From contig OX638130.1 of NCBI GenBank assembly GCA_951804985.1, forward strand, positions 86,151,069-86,215,068: a DNA stretch of 64,000 bases. Reading direction: 5' to 3'. Source of the stretch: Dryomyza anilis (Eukaryota; Arthropoda; Insecta; Diptera; Dryomyzidae). The position numbers and the translations under genes are program-made. The notes under the pieces are model-generated. The model did no database searches. It saw only the letters and a list, made by a program, of their open reading frames with translations, and was not told the DNA's origin. This document shows positions 44,673 through 56,200 of the stretch, piece after piece; position 1 is the first letter of the stretch; every line of letters begins with the position of its first letter.

Positions 44673-46104
44673 TATCAGTGATAAACGAAAAATTTGTATT
44701 TTTGAAAATTTTCGTTTTCGGTTTGAGAGAAATCTTTATTTTTGAAAATCTTCGGTTGCGGTTGAACAGCAAGAGAGATAAATGTTAACAAGATATAACT
44801 CTCATTAGTAAATTGAATATCTGAGAAGCGTTGATGTACATTTCTCTTTTCAGATGACTCCCAATATTTTTGGACCACAGACTGATGGTAACTTTTCAAA
44901 ATTCGGTATATGTATATGGGCATTTTCAGAAAAACGTTAACCGAAAAATTCAAAATGCTCAAATATTTCAAATAACGGTGCATTTGGAATTTTAAATATG
45001 TATCATATTAAAAAAATACTCATATAACATATTAAAAAAATACTCATAAAGTTACGTTACTACACAACTTGTAAATACATCAATTTTTCATGTACTTTGA
45101 GTAACCAAATTAACAAACTTTAAAGACATATAGATTCAAAATTTTATTTTATGTTTTTTCAGACAACCTTATTAATATATATAAAGCTTTGAAATCATTG
45201 AAACTAAAATAATGGAAACATTTTGAATTTTGTATTAGGTTCTAGTCCGGAACCAATTATCATATTAAACTAACACATTTTTAAAATGGTTGACTCCTCT
45301 GTTCCTAAATCTTTTCGAAAATCGTCATTTTCAAAAATATTAACATCGATTTCCTAGTAAATCTAGACAATTTTTGACAGCTAATTGAATTCTGTCCCGT
45401 CCGTGACTTTGAGTACCAAAAGTGTGAAACAAAAATAGTAAAAAAAAAATTAAAAACTTAAAAAACATCTAGAAATTTGAATAATTTCATTTCGTTATAA
45501 TTATATATATTGTCATATACAAAATTATTTAAAAAAAAAATGTATGGTGCAAATTGATATACGGACCCAATGGGAAATATTCCGACATAGTTCGAACGGT
45601 AACCAATGTTTTCTTCAATACATATTCTACAAATATTCTAGTTCATTTGTAAAGTAGCAGTAATATATATAAATGACTAGTTCCAGTTATAATGCTGAAA
45701 TAGAACTACCATCCTTTACCCTCAGATTACTAAGTAGTGTGAAAATGGAACAGGTACTTGTTGATTATTTGTTTTTATCTAATGTGAATTGATTTTTAAA
45801 TGATAAAAATATATGCCTTTAAAAAAATTAAATAAATTCAAAATTTATTGAACTCCAGTCGCATTCAATTATCATTGTTGGTGGGTAACATGTTGATTAT
45901 AATTAAAATTTCGTATTGAACGTTTTTTTCATTTAGGTGCTGTGGAAATTAAGGATTAATGCATCATTTGCAAAAAATATACAGATTTACTGATTTTTTA
46001 TAAAATGAATTACATGTTACAACATGCAACTAATTGGCACACAATTTTAATAATTACCACTATTTCTATTTATTTTTGTTAAATAAGGACATTAGTTACA
46101 AAAC
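44673..46104. other. A+T-rich stretch, no gene seen
   Basis: There is no recognisable gene. A 39-codon frame at 45673-45792 looks slightly less biased but has no motif. A 'ctgtcccgtccgt' phrase near 45394 recurs further on. Confidence 0.35.
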
Positions 46105-46600
46105 ACCCATAACTACTGCGTACGAAGTAATATATAAATGAAACCACCCCTCATTACTACTGCGCACAAAGTAATGCACAAAAGACATCACCCCTCATTA
46201 CTACTGCGCACAAAGTAATGCACAAATGGAACCAACTGTAATGAGAGTTGGTTCCATTTGTTCATTACTGCGTACATAGTAATGTACAAATCGAACCACC
46301 CCTCATTACTACTGCGCACACAGTAATGCACAAATGGAACCACCCCTCATTACCACTGCGTACAAAGTAATGTACAAATGGTACCACCCCTCATTACTAT
46401 TGCGTGCAAAGTAATGCACAAATGAACCACCCCTCATTACTACTACCTACAAAGTAATGTGTAAAGCTACCAATCTTCATTACGATTGCGTAAAAAGTAA
46501 TGCTGAAATGAAAGTACCCTTTGAGACTGTTTGGTTACGAAGTAATGATGTATGTTCACCCCTTATTACGATACTTCTAAATAGTAATCTATATGTACAT
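46105..46600 (+). repeat. ~48-bp tandem array with ATTAC/GTAAT palindromes
   Basis: About ten units of 'cattactactgcgcacaaag' plus 'taatgcacaaatggaacc' and 'acccct' repeat. Each holds ATTACT and AGTAAT as an inverted pair. One unit is replaced by a hairpin 'aaatggaaccaact' / 'agttggttccattt' near 46224-46261. Later units decay, and ATTAC/GTAAT motifs continue to about 46810. Confidence 0.9.
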
Positions 46601-47674
46601 TAGGTAATATTCGGTTCCTTTTTACTTTGGATTCAGGGTGTAATGGGTGACTACTACATAACATTACTTCGTAATCTACGGTGAATACATACTAGGCCAT
46701 GTCTGTGTATAAGTAAACAGAAATCAGTATTGAGATTCCGACGCATTACGATTCGATAATAATTAGGCAGTAATCGACTACGTAATGATGCTATTTATTA
46801 CGAAATAACTGCAAACTTTAGGCACAAAGTGTACATATACAAAAATAAAGTAAATTGTCTCAGCTATGTTCGGAGATAATTCAAAAAAATATATTTTGCG
46901 CAAAAAGTATTTTTAGAATAAAAATCGTACTAATAATTTCTATTCGGATTTTTTTTTGTCCCGTCCGGAATTTGTCCGTGATTTATTATGAAAAAATTAC
47001 AAATTTTTGGAACAATGTATAAATATACAATAAAAGCACATTATTTTAACTATTTTTTAAAATAATTCAAATAAATAATTTGAGGCAAAATTTGCTGGAT
47101 TTTTGTCCCGTTCGAAACGACAACTATTTAATTTATATCTTTTGATCTACCGTATAGAATTTTATTTAAATACTACTTGAGCAAAAATAAATCAAGTAAA
47201 TTCATTAATTTTCCTTTGAGATATTAAAGTTTTAAGCTTACGAATACCCCGTCCGGAATCCCAGGATATGCCCATATGCAAAAAATTGTAAATTTTAATC
47301 GTAAAAAAATTGTTAACAAATGTTTGGTCAATGGTTTGACCAAAACCAACAATGTTCGAAAAATTTCGAAAAAAAAATTGTTAAAAAAATTTTTTGTATT
47401 CGATAAATTTGGAAAAAAATATATTGTCAAAACAAATCTTTGAACGACACACACCAATGTTCGAACTAAAAAAAAAATGTTAAAAAAATTCTCATCCATA
47501 GACCTTTATTTTTTTTAAATAAATAATATCTCTCAATCTTTATATTATCTGAAAAACGAAATAAAAATATACTATAGTTACTTCTGATCTCTGCTTGTAG
47601 TGCTTTGGTGATATTACAAAAAAAAATAGAAATAGGTAGTTGGTTATTTTCGAAGGTTACCAAAAATTATCTGC
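46601..47674. other. A+T-rich stretch with repeated CCCGTCCGG phrases
   Basis: 'tgtcccgtccggaattt' (46960), 'ttttgtcccgttcgaaa' (47105) and 'ccccgtccggaatccc' (47249) suggest an eroded repeat. Short minus frames have no motif. Confidence 0.4.
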
Positions 47675-47905
47675 GGATAATTCTTCTCCGAAAATTCAAC
47701 ACGGAGACAATGTTCCACGGGACAAGTGTTCGACACTTCATCCTCAATACCATTTTCCTCGGAAAAGTAATCTCAAAGACACTTCTTCCCCAGACAATTT
47801 TTAACTTGAGATATTTCTTCCCGATGTAATTCTTGAAGAAAAATTTATCCCAACACGATTTTCCCTCAAACATATGGAGCAATACCACCACACTACATTT
47901 TAATG
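47675..47905 (+). mobile_element. Relic of the first module of the satellite-carrying element
   Basis: 'ataattcttctccgaaaat', 'aagacacttcttccccagac' and a closing 'accaccacactacatttt' resemble the first module and the reversed 15-bp satellite of the 41-kb element. It is strongly decayed. Confidence 0.4.
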
Positions 47906-47999
47906 TTACTTAATTTCTAATACAATAGATTTGGCAAAGAATTGTCCGGGTAATAAATGTCCGGAAGAAATTTCTGGAATTCTTTTCAAAAATCGATAA

Positions 48000-48070
48000 C
48001 CTAAGTAGAAATTATACTAGGATCATGATCGGGAACTGATCATTGTATTTTTACCGTATCATAACCCGAC
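48000..48070 (+). mobile_element. Fragment of the GATCAT MITE
   Basis: 'ctaagtagaaattatactag', 'gatcatgatcgggaactgat' and 'cattgtatttttacc' match the repeated unit at 34080-34250. The other end is absent. Confidence 0.7.
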
Positions 48071-48099
48071 CATTATTAACAAATTTTCTATAAAAATGT

Positions 48100-48800
48100 T
48101 CACTAAAAATTTAATTTTTCTCTAAAATTTCAATTTTTCACTAAAAATTCAATTTTTCACTAAAAATTCAAATTTTCACTAAAAATTCAAATTTTCACTA
48201 AAAATTCAAATTTCGACTAAAAATTCAATTTTTCACTAAAAATTCAATTTTTCACTAAAAATTCAATTTTTCACTAAAAATTCAATTATTCACTAAAAAT
48301 TCAATTTTTCACTAAAAATTCAATTTTTCACTAAAAATTCAATTTTTCACTAAAAATTCAATTTTTCACTAAAAATTCAATTTTTCACTAAAAATTCAAT
48401 TTTTCACTAAAAATTCAATTTTTCACTAAAAATTCAATTTTTCACTAAAAATTCAATTTTTCACTAAAAATTCAATTATTCAATAAAAATCAAGTTTTCC
48501 ACTTTAAAGACAATTTTAACTACAAAAAATAATTTTAACTAAAAATTAAATTTTTCAATCAAAATTCAATTTTTTACTAAAAAATTAAATTTTTAACTAA
48601 AAAATTCAATTTAAACTAAAAGTACAATTTATAACTATAAATTCAGTTTTTCACTAAAAATTCAATATTTCACTAAAAATTCACATTTTCACTATAAATT
48701 CATTTTATCCAAAAAAAAAAAAAAATATCAATATTTCACTAAAATTTCAATTTTTCATTTAAAATTAAATATTTCACTAAAAATTCAATTTTCACTAAAT
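48100..48800 (+). repeat. 19-bp satellite (CACTAAAAATTCAATTTTT)
   Basis: The 19-bp unit repeats about 20 times nearly perfectly (48120-48480) and then in diverged form to about 48800. The same satellite fills 60085-60895. No coding capacity. Confidence 0.95.
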
Positions 48801-48900
48801 CGTGGAATACGTCAACAAGTCAAATATTACCATAAGATCCTGATTTGTATTTCATATAACTTCCAAAATCTGAACAGTACAGTACACTACATCTGAACAC

Positions 48901-49123
48901 TACACCCAGAAAAATTACTATATAAATAATAGTTTTTTACTATTAAAAATAGTCAATAGGATTAATTATTATTTTAATCGGAAAATACCATTAAATACTA
49001 TAAAATACCATGAAATTGCCATTGAGTTTATATGAAAAGATTTATTTTTTGTATACTATTATATCAATAACTGTCCTATTGACCAATTTTAATAGGATTT
49101 GAGGTAATTTTTTTCTGGGTGTA
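48901..49123 (-). mobile_element. 223-bp ACACCCAG-type MITE
   Basis: The tips are 'tacacccagaaaaattacta' and 'tttttttctgggtgta'. Reversed, it aligns end to end with 40537-40759 at the same length. No coding capacity. Confidence 0.9.
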
Positions 49124-49479
49124 TGTCACATAATGCAGTCAGTTCTACTTCACGGCTATAAATCTGCAGCCAGTGCAATCCATATTTAGTCCAGTTAAAA
49201 AAGGTGTTCTTTGTTTATCACCCAAGTCATTATTTAAACGTCCTAAACGTTGGTTAAACCCACCCGGCTACCATTTCTGCCCCATAATTAATAACTTAAG
49301 ACCATTTTTAGCTGACCACTGAGCGCAAAACAAACAACACACACACAATAAGTGATTTTCATTAATAAAAATGAGGAAATGCTACAAAATTACAAAAACA
49401 AATAATAAATCAAAAACAGCAAAATAACAAAAAAAAAATATATTTCACAGTCAAAAGAAACCCATCAAAAAGTGACGCG
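49124..49479. other. No gene seen
   Basis: Mixed composition with A-rich runs toward 49440. Nothing was recognised. Confidence 0.35.
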
Positions 49480-50140
49480 CGCGACTGACTCGTCGCTCCG
49501 ACTGACTCTGGTCCGTCCATCATCTGCGGCTCAGTCCATTTAACACATTTCTGACACTAATCCTGTCTTGATGAAACTAATTTTTTTATGCGGTCTACCT
49601 CCGCAGCCACATTATAATTTATTTGGAGCCTGTAACGCGACGTGATCGGCTGGCTACGGAAAACGGAGACTGAAGACGGCCGGCCGGTCGGCGATGGCGA
49701 CGCAAATACAAACGTAGACGGATCACTGCGTAATACTAATAAAAACATAATAAATTGTTGCTCAGCTGGATTTGCAGCACATACATCTAGCCATCCATCC
49801 ATCCAGCCACCAGCCAGCCATCCGTCCATCTATCTGAAATCACCACAGCAGCGCACAGATACGATCGTCATCGTCATCATCATCATCAACTCAATGGCTG
49901 AGTGGCTCTGATGATCGTACGCACAAATTAGTCTGAAATGCAAACCTGATCGTCGACGGGCTGCCGTTGCTGCACGCGCGTCAATCATTAAAAATGTAGC
50001 AAATGCAACGTCACGCCTGATTTCCGACTGACTTGTCAATTTTATTGCGTTTCTGTTACAACTTCTTCGACGAACAACAACGATCGACGACGAACGGGTC
50101 CGGACAACAGAACGGTAGCGGGTCTGGGACAACATTCAAG
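49480..50140. other. CpG-rich patch, possible promoter or exon region
   Basis: A GC- and CpG-rich block ('gtgacgcgcgcgactgact', 'gacggccggccggtcggcg', 'cgtcgacgggctgccg') stands in A+T-rich DNA. It includes 'ccatccatccatccagcca' and 'catcatcatcatc' simple repeats. Frames are open on both strands (90, 89 and 101 codons) with no recognisable domain. Like 7271-7750 it could be a first exon or regulatory island, but no start, splice or TATA signal decides this. Confidence 0.4.
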
Positions 50141-50434
50141 AAAGTTTATTGAAAAATAATGTTTTTATATATTTTTAATATATTCGAGTATTTTCTATTC
50201 ATAAATTATATAAATCATCAATTTTTAATTCTTAATTTGAATAAAAATATTGTTTAAATTCAGATTCTGAAGATGATTTTATATCCAGCATATATAAAAA
50301 TCATCAATTAATTTCTTAAATTCTGACTTCAAGGTTATATAGTATATGACCATTTAGAAAATAGCACTACACAAGGATAATTTATGAATAAGACATCCAT
50401 AAAACAATTTTTTCTATTTTCTTATTTATGATTT
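50141..50434. other. A+T-rich spacer
   Basis: 'gattctgaagatgattttat' and 'aaaaatcatcaatt' recur in similar form at 53568-53620, beside a similar 'ttcttcgacg' / 'acgggtc' phrase, so this and 53560-53770 look like old duplicates. Confidence 0.4.
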
Positions 50435-50878
50435 ACTAGCAGGGACCTGTGCTTCGTTGTGGACGTGTTTTTATTGGTGTTGTAAATGTAGTAACAAAAA
50501 TAAAAATAATTCTCCGCAAAAACAACTATTTCTCGGACTGTTTTTCCCCGTAGAATTCTTCCTCGTGAAATTCTTCCCCAAAAAATGATTGCCCGTAGAA
50601 TTCTTACCGGTAGAATGCAAACCTGATCGCATTCTACCGGTAGAAATTTTAGTGTGGTGAGATTTGATGTGGTGAGTTTCGGTGTGGTGAGTTTGTGTGT
50701 GGTAGATTTGTGTGTGGTGAGTTTTTGTGGGATGAATTTTAGTGTCATAAGTTTTAGTGTGGTGAGTTTTAGTATGGTGAGTTTTATTATGGTGAGTTTT
50801 AGTATGGACAGTTTTAGTATGGTGAGTTTTAGTATGGTGAGTTTCGGTGTGGTGAGTTTCGGTGTGGTGAGTTTCTAA
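50435..50878 (+). mobile_element. Satellite-carrying element, truncated copy 3
   Basis: It begins 'actagcagggacctgtgc' and has the first module with 'gtagaattcttcctcgtgaa'. It then has about 15 units of the 15-bp satellite ('ggtgagttttagtat' variants, 50645-50877) and stops without the 3' tail. Confidence 0.75.
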
Positions 50879-51638
50879 AGTGAAAAATAATTTATCTAAA
50901 TCGAAATATCTAACTTCAACATGGCCGTATCCTTCCGAACCAAATTTAATACAAATTATTAATGAATGTATCTGACTTTATCTTCAATATCAATGATATG
51001 AAATATGTTACAATTTTGTAATTATAAATATACGTGAAATATTTGATATATTTGGGGTGGGGCACAAAATTTTAATTTTTCATGTTTCTTTGGTTAAATA
51101 GGAATTATAAGAAAGGTACAAACCTAATATACAAAAAATTATATGCATATCTGATATGATTCATTACCTATCATCGGACGGTAATTTTATGTCGATGTCA
51201 TATAGTTGGTTTTTGGCCATAAACTTGGAATTTTTTCCACTGTGCAGTTGTGAAATACCACGGCGTAACTGTACTCTAAGAAACATTTAAGTAAGTAAAT
51301 AAAGTTAAAAATGTGTCATTTAATAATAAATATGAAATTTAACGAACGAATAAGTTGAACTGATGTATTTTTCATTGTTTTTTTAATGTTCCTTTCCTTC
51401 CTAATGTTCCTTTCTCATTGAAGTATTATATTTTCATATACGATATTTTTTACTTTATTCTCCATAATTTCGATTTGTTTTTCCATCTGCAGGCTATGGC
51501 TATTTGGCACAATGCATACAAATTTTAATTCTGAATTATGAATAATAAATCATAAAATGTGTTCCACAACCTTTTCCAGTTACTCATGACTTATGAATAT
51601 ATTATAGATAAAACATGAGTAAGTATACGCATCATGGT
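50879..51638. other. A+T-rich stretch, no gene seen
   Basis: Nothing was recognised. Confidence 0.4.
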
Positions 51639-51832
51639 GGCCTTAGCAGCCCAGAGGTATGCGGACTTGTATTCTTAAGGTCTCGGGTTCGAATCCAGGC
51701 TTTGGCAAGTTGCTCGTGGTGATATTAACCACAAAATGTAGGGAAAAAAAATGTACAATGGATATAGTCTGTCTGAGTGCTGTGGATCTTAGTAGATTTA
51801 AAAAATAAATAAATAAACGTATGATTTTATTC
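51639..51832 (+). mobile_element. tRNA-derived SINE (family 1), complete
   Basis: The tRNA-like head has 'ccttagcagcccagagg' (A box region) and 'gggttcgaatcc' (B box). It continues 'ctcgtggtgatattaacc' and 'gtctgtctgagtgctgtgg' and ends in 'aaaaaataaataaataaa'. It matches the head at 36852-36944. I found no clear target duplication. Confidence 0.8.
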
Positions 51833-51870
51833 TATTAATCATAATAATTGATTTTTACAATAATCATACA

Positions 51871-52560
51871 TCCTATTATTAATATAATAAATCTGTTTGT
51901 TCGTTTGTACGTTTGTTCACTACACTCAAATGTCGCCACACTAAAACTCACTACACTGTAATTTCACCACATTAAAACTCACCACACTAAAACTCACTAC
52001 ACTAAAACTCACTACACTCAAATGTCGCCACACTAAAACTCACCACACTAAAACTCACCGCACTAAAATTCATAACACTAAAACTCGCCACACTAAAACA
52101 CGCGACATTAAAATTCACCACACTAAAACCCACCACACTATAATTCACCACACTAAAACTCACCACACTAAAATTCACCACACTTAAATTCACCACACCG
52201 AAACTCACCACATTAAAACCCACCACACTAAAACTTCTACTGGGAAAAACTCTACGGGGAAGAATTCTACGGGAAAGAATTCTACGGGAAAGAATTCTAC
52301 CGGGAACAATTCTGAAATGAATTCTACGTGGAGAATTCTACGGGAAAGCGTTCTGTGTGGATTTTACGGGGAAGATTTCTACTGGGAATAATTCTACGGA
52401 GAAGCGCAGTCTGAGAAAGAATTGTCTTTGAGAAAAGTTGTTTTGGCGGAGAATTATTATTTGGTAACCCCATTTATAAAACCAATAAAAAAACTTCAAC
52501 AGCTAAGCTCGGGCCCCTTATATTAATAAAATCGCTCCGCTCGCGTACGGGTCCAGCTAG
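51871..52560 (-). mobile_element. Satellite-carrying mobile element, copy 2 (complete, short)
   Basis: Read on the minus strand it starts 'ctagctggacccgtacgcg' at 52560, passes the first module (52235-52500) and about 20 units of the 15-bp satellite (51920-52235), and ends 'acaaacgaacaaacagattt' and 'attatattaataatagga'. It lacks the 280-bp modules of copy 1. Both ends agree with copy 1, so this is the best guide to the element's limits. Confidence 0.8.
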
Positions 52561-54781
52561 TTATGAATAAAAACCAAATCATTATGATTACTTATTCTTG
52601 GCTGGATATCATATTTAATTATTTCCAAATTTATGCATATAATACATGATTTATAGGAACATTTCTCTACATGCAGAATTTACATTCCTGGATGAAACAT
52701 TGTCCATGAACGGACCAGAGAACAGAATAATATCGACGCACACTGATCAAAAAGTGAAAAAAGTTGGCAAAAATTCAATACTTTTTTTAAAAAATAGTAT
52801 TATATATATAAATAGTATTATAAATCACTTATAAACATTCCTTGCCATAAACACGTCCAAGAATTTTATTCGAAAAAAAATACTCTTATTCAGAGATCAA
52901 CTCTCAAAGTAAGTACTTTTTTCATTAAAAAAAATCTATCTTTTAGTGTGTTTTGATTTTAAGATTACTGCTAATGTAGACATACTATTTATATTATTTT
53001 ATGATAACTATATAAATATATGTTTAAGGTACTTAAATTACAACAAAAAACGGAACTAGTCTAAAGGACCAATAAGTTATCATACAATATATGTTAGCCT
53101 CTAAAGCAAAGAGTAAATTGTTAAAAGTTAAAGTGTTCCGTATTGTTCCCCTAAACTTTTAATGCAGTTTTGTTGCCAAATATAGGAGAATTTCAAATAA
53201 GTTATTAAAAACTAAAAAAACTAATTTTATATTTTAAAAATGGGATATTTAATATAAGATAGAAATGAATGTGAGAGGGACGATAAAAAATATTGAAACT
53301 CTTGGTTTTCTTCATCAATGTCTTCTTTATCATCGTCTCCTTCATCTGCGTTATCTTCTTCCTCTTAATATTACCCCTATTAAACGAATTTCTAAATAAA
53401 AAATATTTTCAACTTTTTCTTAGCAAAAAAATTGTCAGACCATTGCAATTTTTATACCGAATCACGCGAAATTGAATCACACATTGAACATTTACTTGTC
53501 TTTAATCGAAATAGATGATTTTTAGAATTTTGGACAGCTTTTTTCAATTTTGGACCATTGTGCGACCGAGTTCTGAAGATGATGTTTTATTGATAACAAC
53601 AAAAATCATCAATTTTTAATTTCAATAAGTTTCAATTTTATTCACTAGTTGAGGAGTTTTATTTAATAAAAACAAAAATGTAGAAAAGCCACTACATAAT
53701 TTAAAATTCTTCGACGTACCACGTTCAATCAACGGGTCGGACAACAGAACATTAAAGAAAGGGTACCAAAAACAAATTGTGGCGTCTTTACTATTATTTT
53801 ATTTTAAAAAGACTTCGTTAATTTTAATTTTGTTTTAAATATTATTAAGTTCATTGGGAAGAAAATTTTATTTTGAAAATTTTCTTGTTTAAAATTTTTA
53901 GTTTGAACTCTTGGAATTTGTAGTTTAAAAATAATAATATAAATATATATTTTCATACATTTTTCATTTATATTAACATCATTATCCTGACAATTTAATA
54001 TTAAAAAAATATAAGAAAATATTACATAATTCTACCACTTCTACTTTCATAATTCCCCATCGCCGAATGCGCTCCTGTATATTATTTTTTTACCTCCAAG
54101 TCAAACTGATCACTAACATATTTCTGCGATCAGCCTAAAACAGTATCTTTTTATTGTGCAAGAAAATGTCAGAATTTTGATCACATGTTGTAAGAAATAA
54201 AACAAAAATAAAGAGACACCAACAAAAATAAAAAAATCAAAATCTATTACGTCAAGCCAAGCCAAACTGTCAAAGTTGTCAATTGTTTTGATGGTATTCC
54301 CAATAAATCTATAAATATTGAACTTGTTACATGATCAAGTCTACAAAGAACAATCACGAACAGAAACTAATGAATGAAAACCATTACAAAAGTGCGTGAA
54401 ATGATGTTGGTTATAATGTAGTTTTACTACCTTCATATAATAATTTTTGTTGAATGAATGACTTGATCGTTGTCCGAACAATATGTAAGCAGTGCAGTCA
54501 GTCAGTCATTCAATTGTTTAATGTTTTTATGAAACTACGGAAATGCCGATCAAAATTTGTACAAATTTATAAAATGTTTGTTGGGAAAAAATTCATTCAA
54601 AAGCTAAGAGAAAGTTTATTGACAGGTGTCACATATAGTTAGTCGAGTTGGGCGATGAAACTATAAAAAAATTATATATTTTAATTGATATTTTTCCTTT
54701 ATAATTTAGTTAATTTATTGCAGTAGTTAAAAACGATCTTTAATCTGGAGTTACATTAATCACAGCTCGGATATTTCAATG
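52561..54781. other. A+T-rich stretch, no gene seen
   Basis: No coding region was recognised. 53560-53770 resembles 50050-50330. The 60-codon hydrophobic frame at 53293 has no motif beyond hydrophobicity. Confidence 0.35.
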
Positions 54782-54920
54782 TTAGGGCCACACAAAGACA
54801 TTTAACATCGCTTTATTCCAAAAACCATTGATGGTAATGGTGGCTCCTTCCTCATTTCGAATGAAATTAGGTCCGAAGATGCCACCGTGCCATAAACCGC
54901 ACCAAATGAAGCATATTGAA
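54782..54920 (-). pseudogene. Tc1/mariner-type transposase fragment
   Basis: The last ~45 codons of an open minus-strand frame read CFIWCGLWHGGIFGPNFIR and, after a few residues, ATITINGFWNKAMLN. 'WCGL..GGI.GP.F' followed by 'T.TVNG..Y..M' is the conserved stretch just before the second catalytic Asp in a branch of mariner-related transposases, plausibly the same branch as the N-terminal remnant at 30853. Sequence on either side does not continue the protein. No terminal repeats are visible nearby, so it is an old relic. Confidence 0.6.
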
Positions 54921-55474
54921 ATGGCAAATCTTACTAAAAATGTGAACAGCTGAATGTCTTTGAGAACTTTGATAGCTGCTGCAATTAGAAAAACTATCAT
55001 TGCTATCTCGTAACCCTTTTCCAAACACGGTTTCAAATATATTCGGAATTCAAATATATTCCTAAAATCTATAAACGTTTTTTTTAAACAGATCGCAAAA
55101 CGTAAGTCCAATAAAATTGCGATTAACAATAAAATGTAATAGATAAATTCAAATTATGTCATCCATATAGTAAAAATTATTACATTTATGCATTACTTTT
55201 GTAAATATTGCTCAATTACATGTTTAAGAACATTTGTAATTATTTGACTTAATTTTACTACACAATGTATTAGAAAACCATTACCGGCATATTATAGAGA
55301 TAGTAGAATGTTTTAGTTTTCTGTACACTACACTCTGGTTTATGGAAGGAATTCACACTTAGAAATCCTTCCATATTTATTATTCTATATATTATATTTG
55401 TTATAAACTAGTTTAAAACGAGTTGGGAAAGTTAGGTCACATGGGTAAGTTCGGTCACATGTGGCGGATTTTTA
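54921..55474. other. A+T-rich stretch, no gene seen
   Basis: The open frame upstream of the transposase fragment (to 55129) has no family resemblance. Confidence 0.35.
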
Positions 55475-56200
55475 TAGTCGGTCGGGCCCGACTATGGAAT
55501 ACCCTACACCTTTGGTGGGGATATTAACCCTCAGAATATTATTCATATATCAGAAATTTACGTCTTATATCCCCATAATTTAAAAAATTTATATAAAGTA
55601 TAAAAAACTAAAAAAAAAAAATTGAAAAATATAATTGGGCGGACCACGCCTATATTTAAAATTTTGAAAGGCTAATATTTCATACATTTGATTTTAATAA
55701 TTTACGGATCAATTTTCCACTATGAAAACCCGGGAAATAATGAAAAAAAAGTGGGCGGATCACGCCCATTTTTGGACCACATATTTTTAGGTGAATTATA
55801 ACAATACGTTTTAAATTTTATAACTATACCTTGAATACTTTTCGAGTTATTAGTTCCGAAAGAGTTATATAAAAGTGACTTGTATGGGATGTGGGCGTGT
55901 CCGTTGACCGATTTGGCTCATTTTCAAACTCAGTTCCTACTTTTGGCTAAAATATATTGAGACGAAATTTCATCGCATTCTGATCAGTATTTCTCAAGTT
56001 ATTCTGTATTCGGATAGCAAGACAGCAAGACGGACAGACAGACAGACAGTCAGACAGACGGACATGGCTAAACGGACTCGGGTAGTGATGCTGATCAAGA
56101 ATATATATACTTTTCTATACCGGAAACGCCTCCTAAGGGGCGTTACAATATATGCACAAAGTTAATATACCCTGTACCTCATAGGTGTAGGGTATAAAAA
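55475..56200 (+). mobile_element. DINE-1/INE-1-like element, best copy
   Basis: It starts 'agtcggtcgggcccgactat' and ends 'cataggtgtagggtataaaa'. 'ataccctacacct' (55499) and 'aggtgtagggtat' (56183) are perfect 13-bp inverted repeats near the two ends. The interior has 'gggcggaccacgcc', 'gatgtgggcgtgtccgttg', 'cagacagacggacatggct' and 'gatcaagaatatatatac'. About 726 bp, non-coding. Confidence 0.75.

Noticed and set aside
43039..44681. Family of near-identical 65-96 codon frames (MGGATPLCPIPPIYSL)
   Set aside because: They are copies of one non-coding 280-bp module, the frames run into a TTTTTG-rich tract, and other copies of the element lack them.
45673..45792. 39-codon frame that could be a small peptide gene
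   Set aside because: It has no motif, no recognisable promoter or partner, and such frames are common by chance at this length.
46105..46600. CRISPR-like repeats or telomeric DNA
   Set aside because: Whole 48-bp units vary by substitution and there are no spacers; the unit does not resemble insect telomere repeats.
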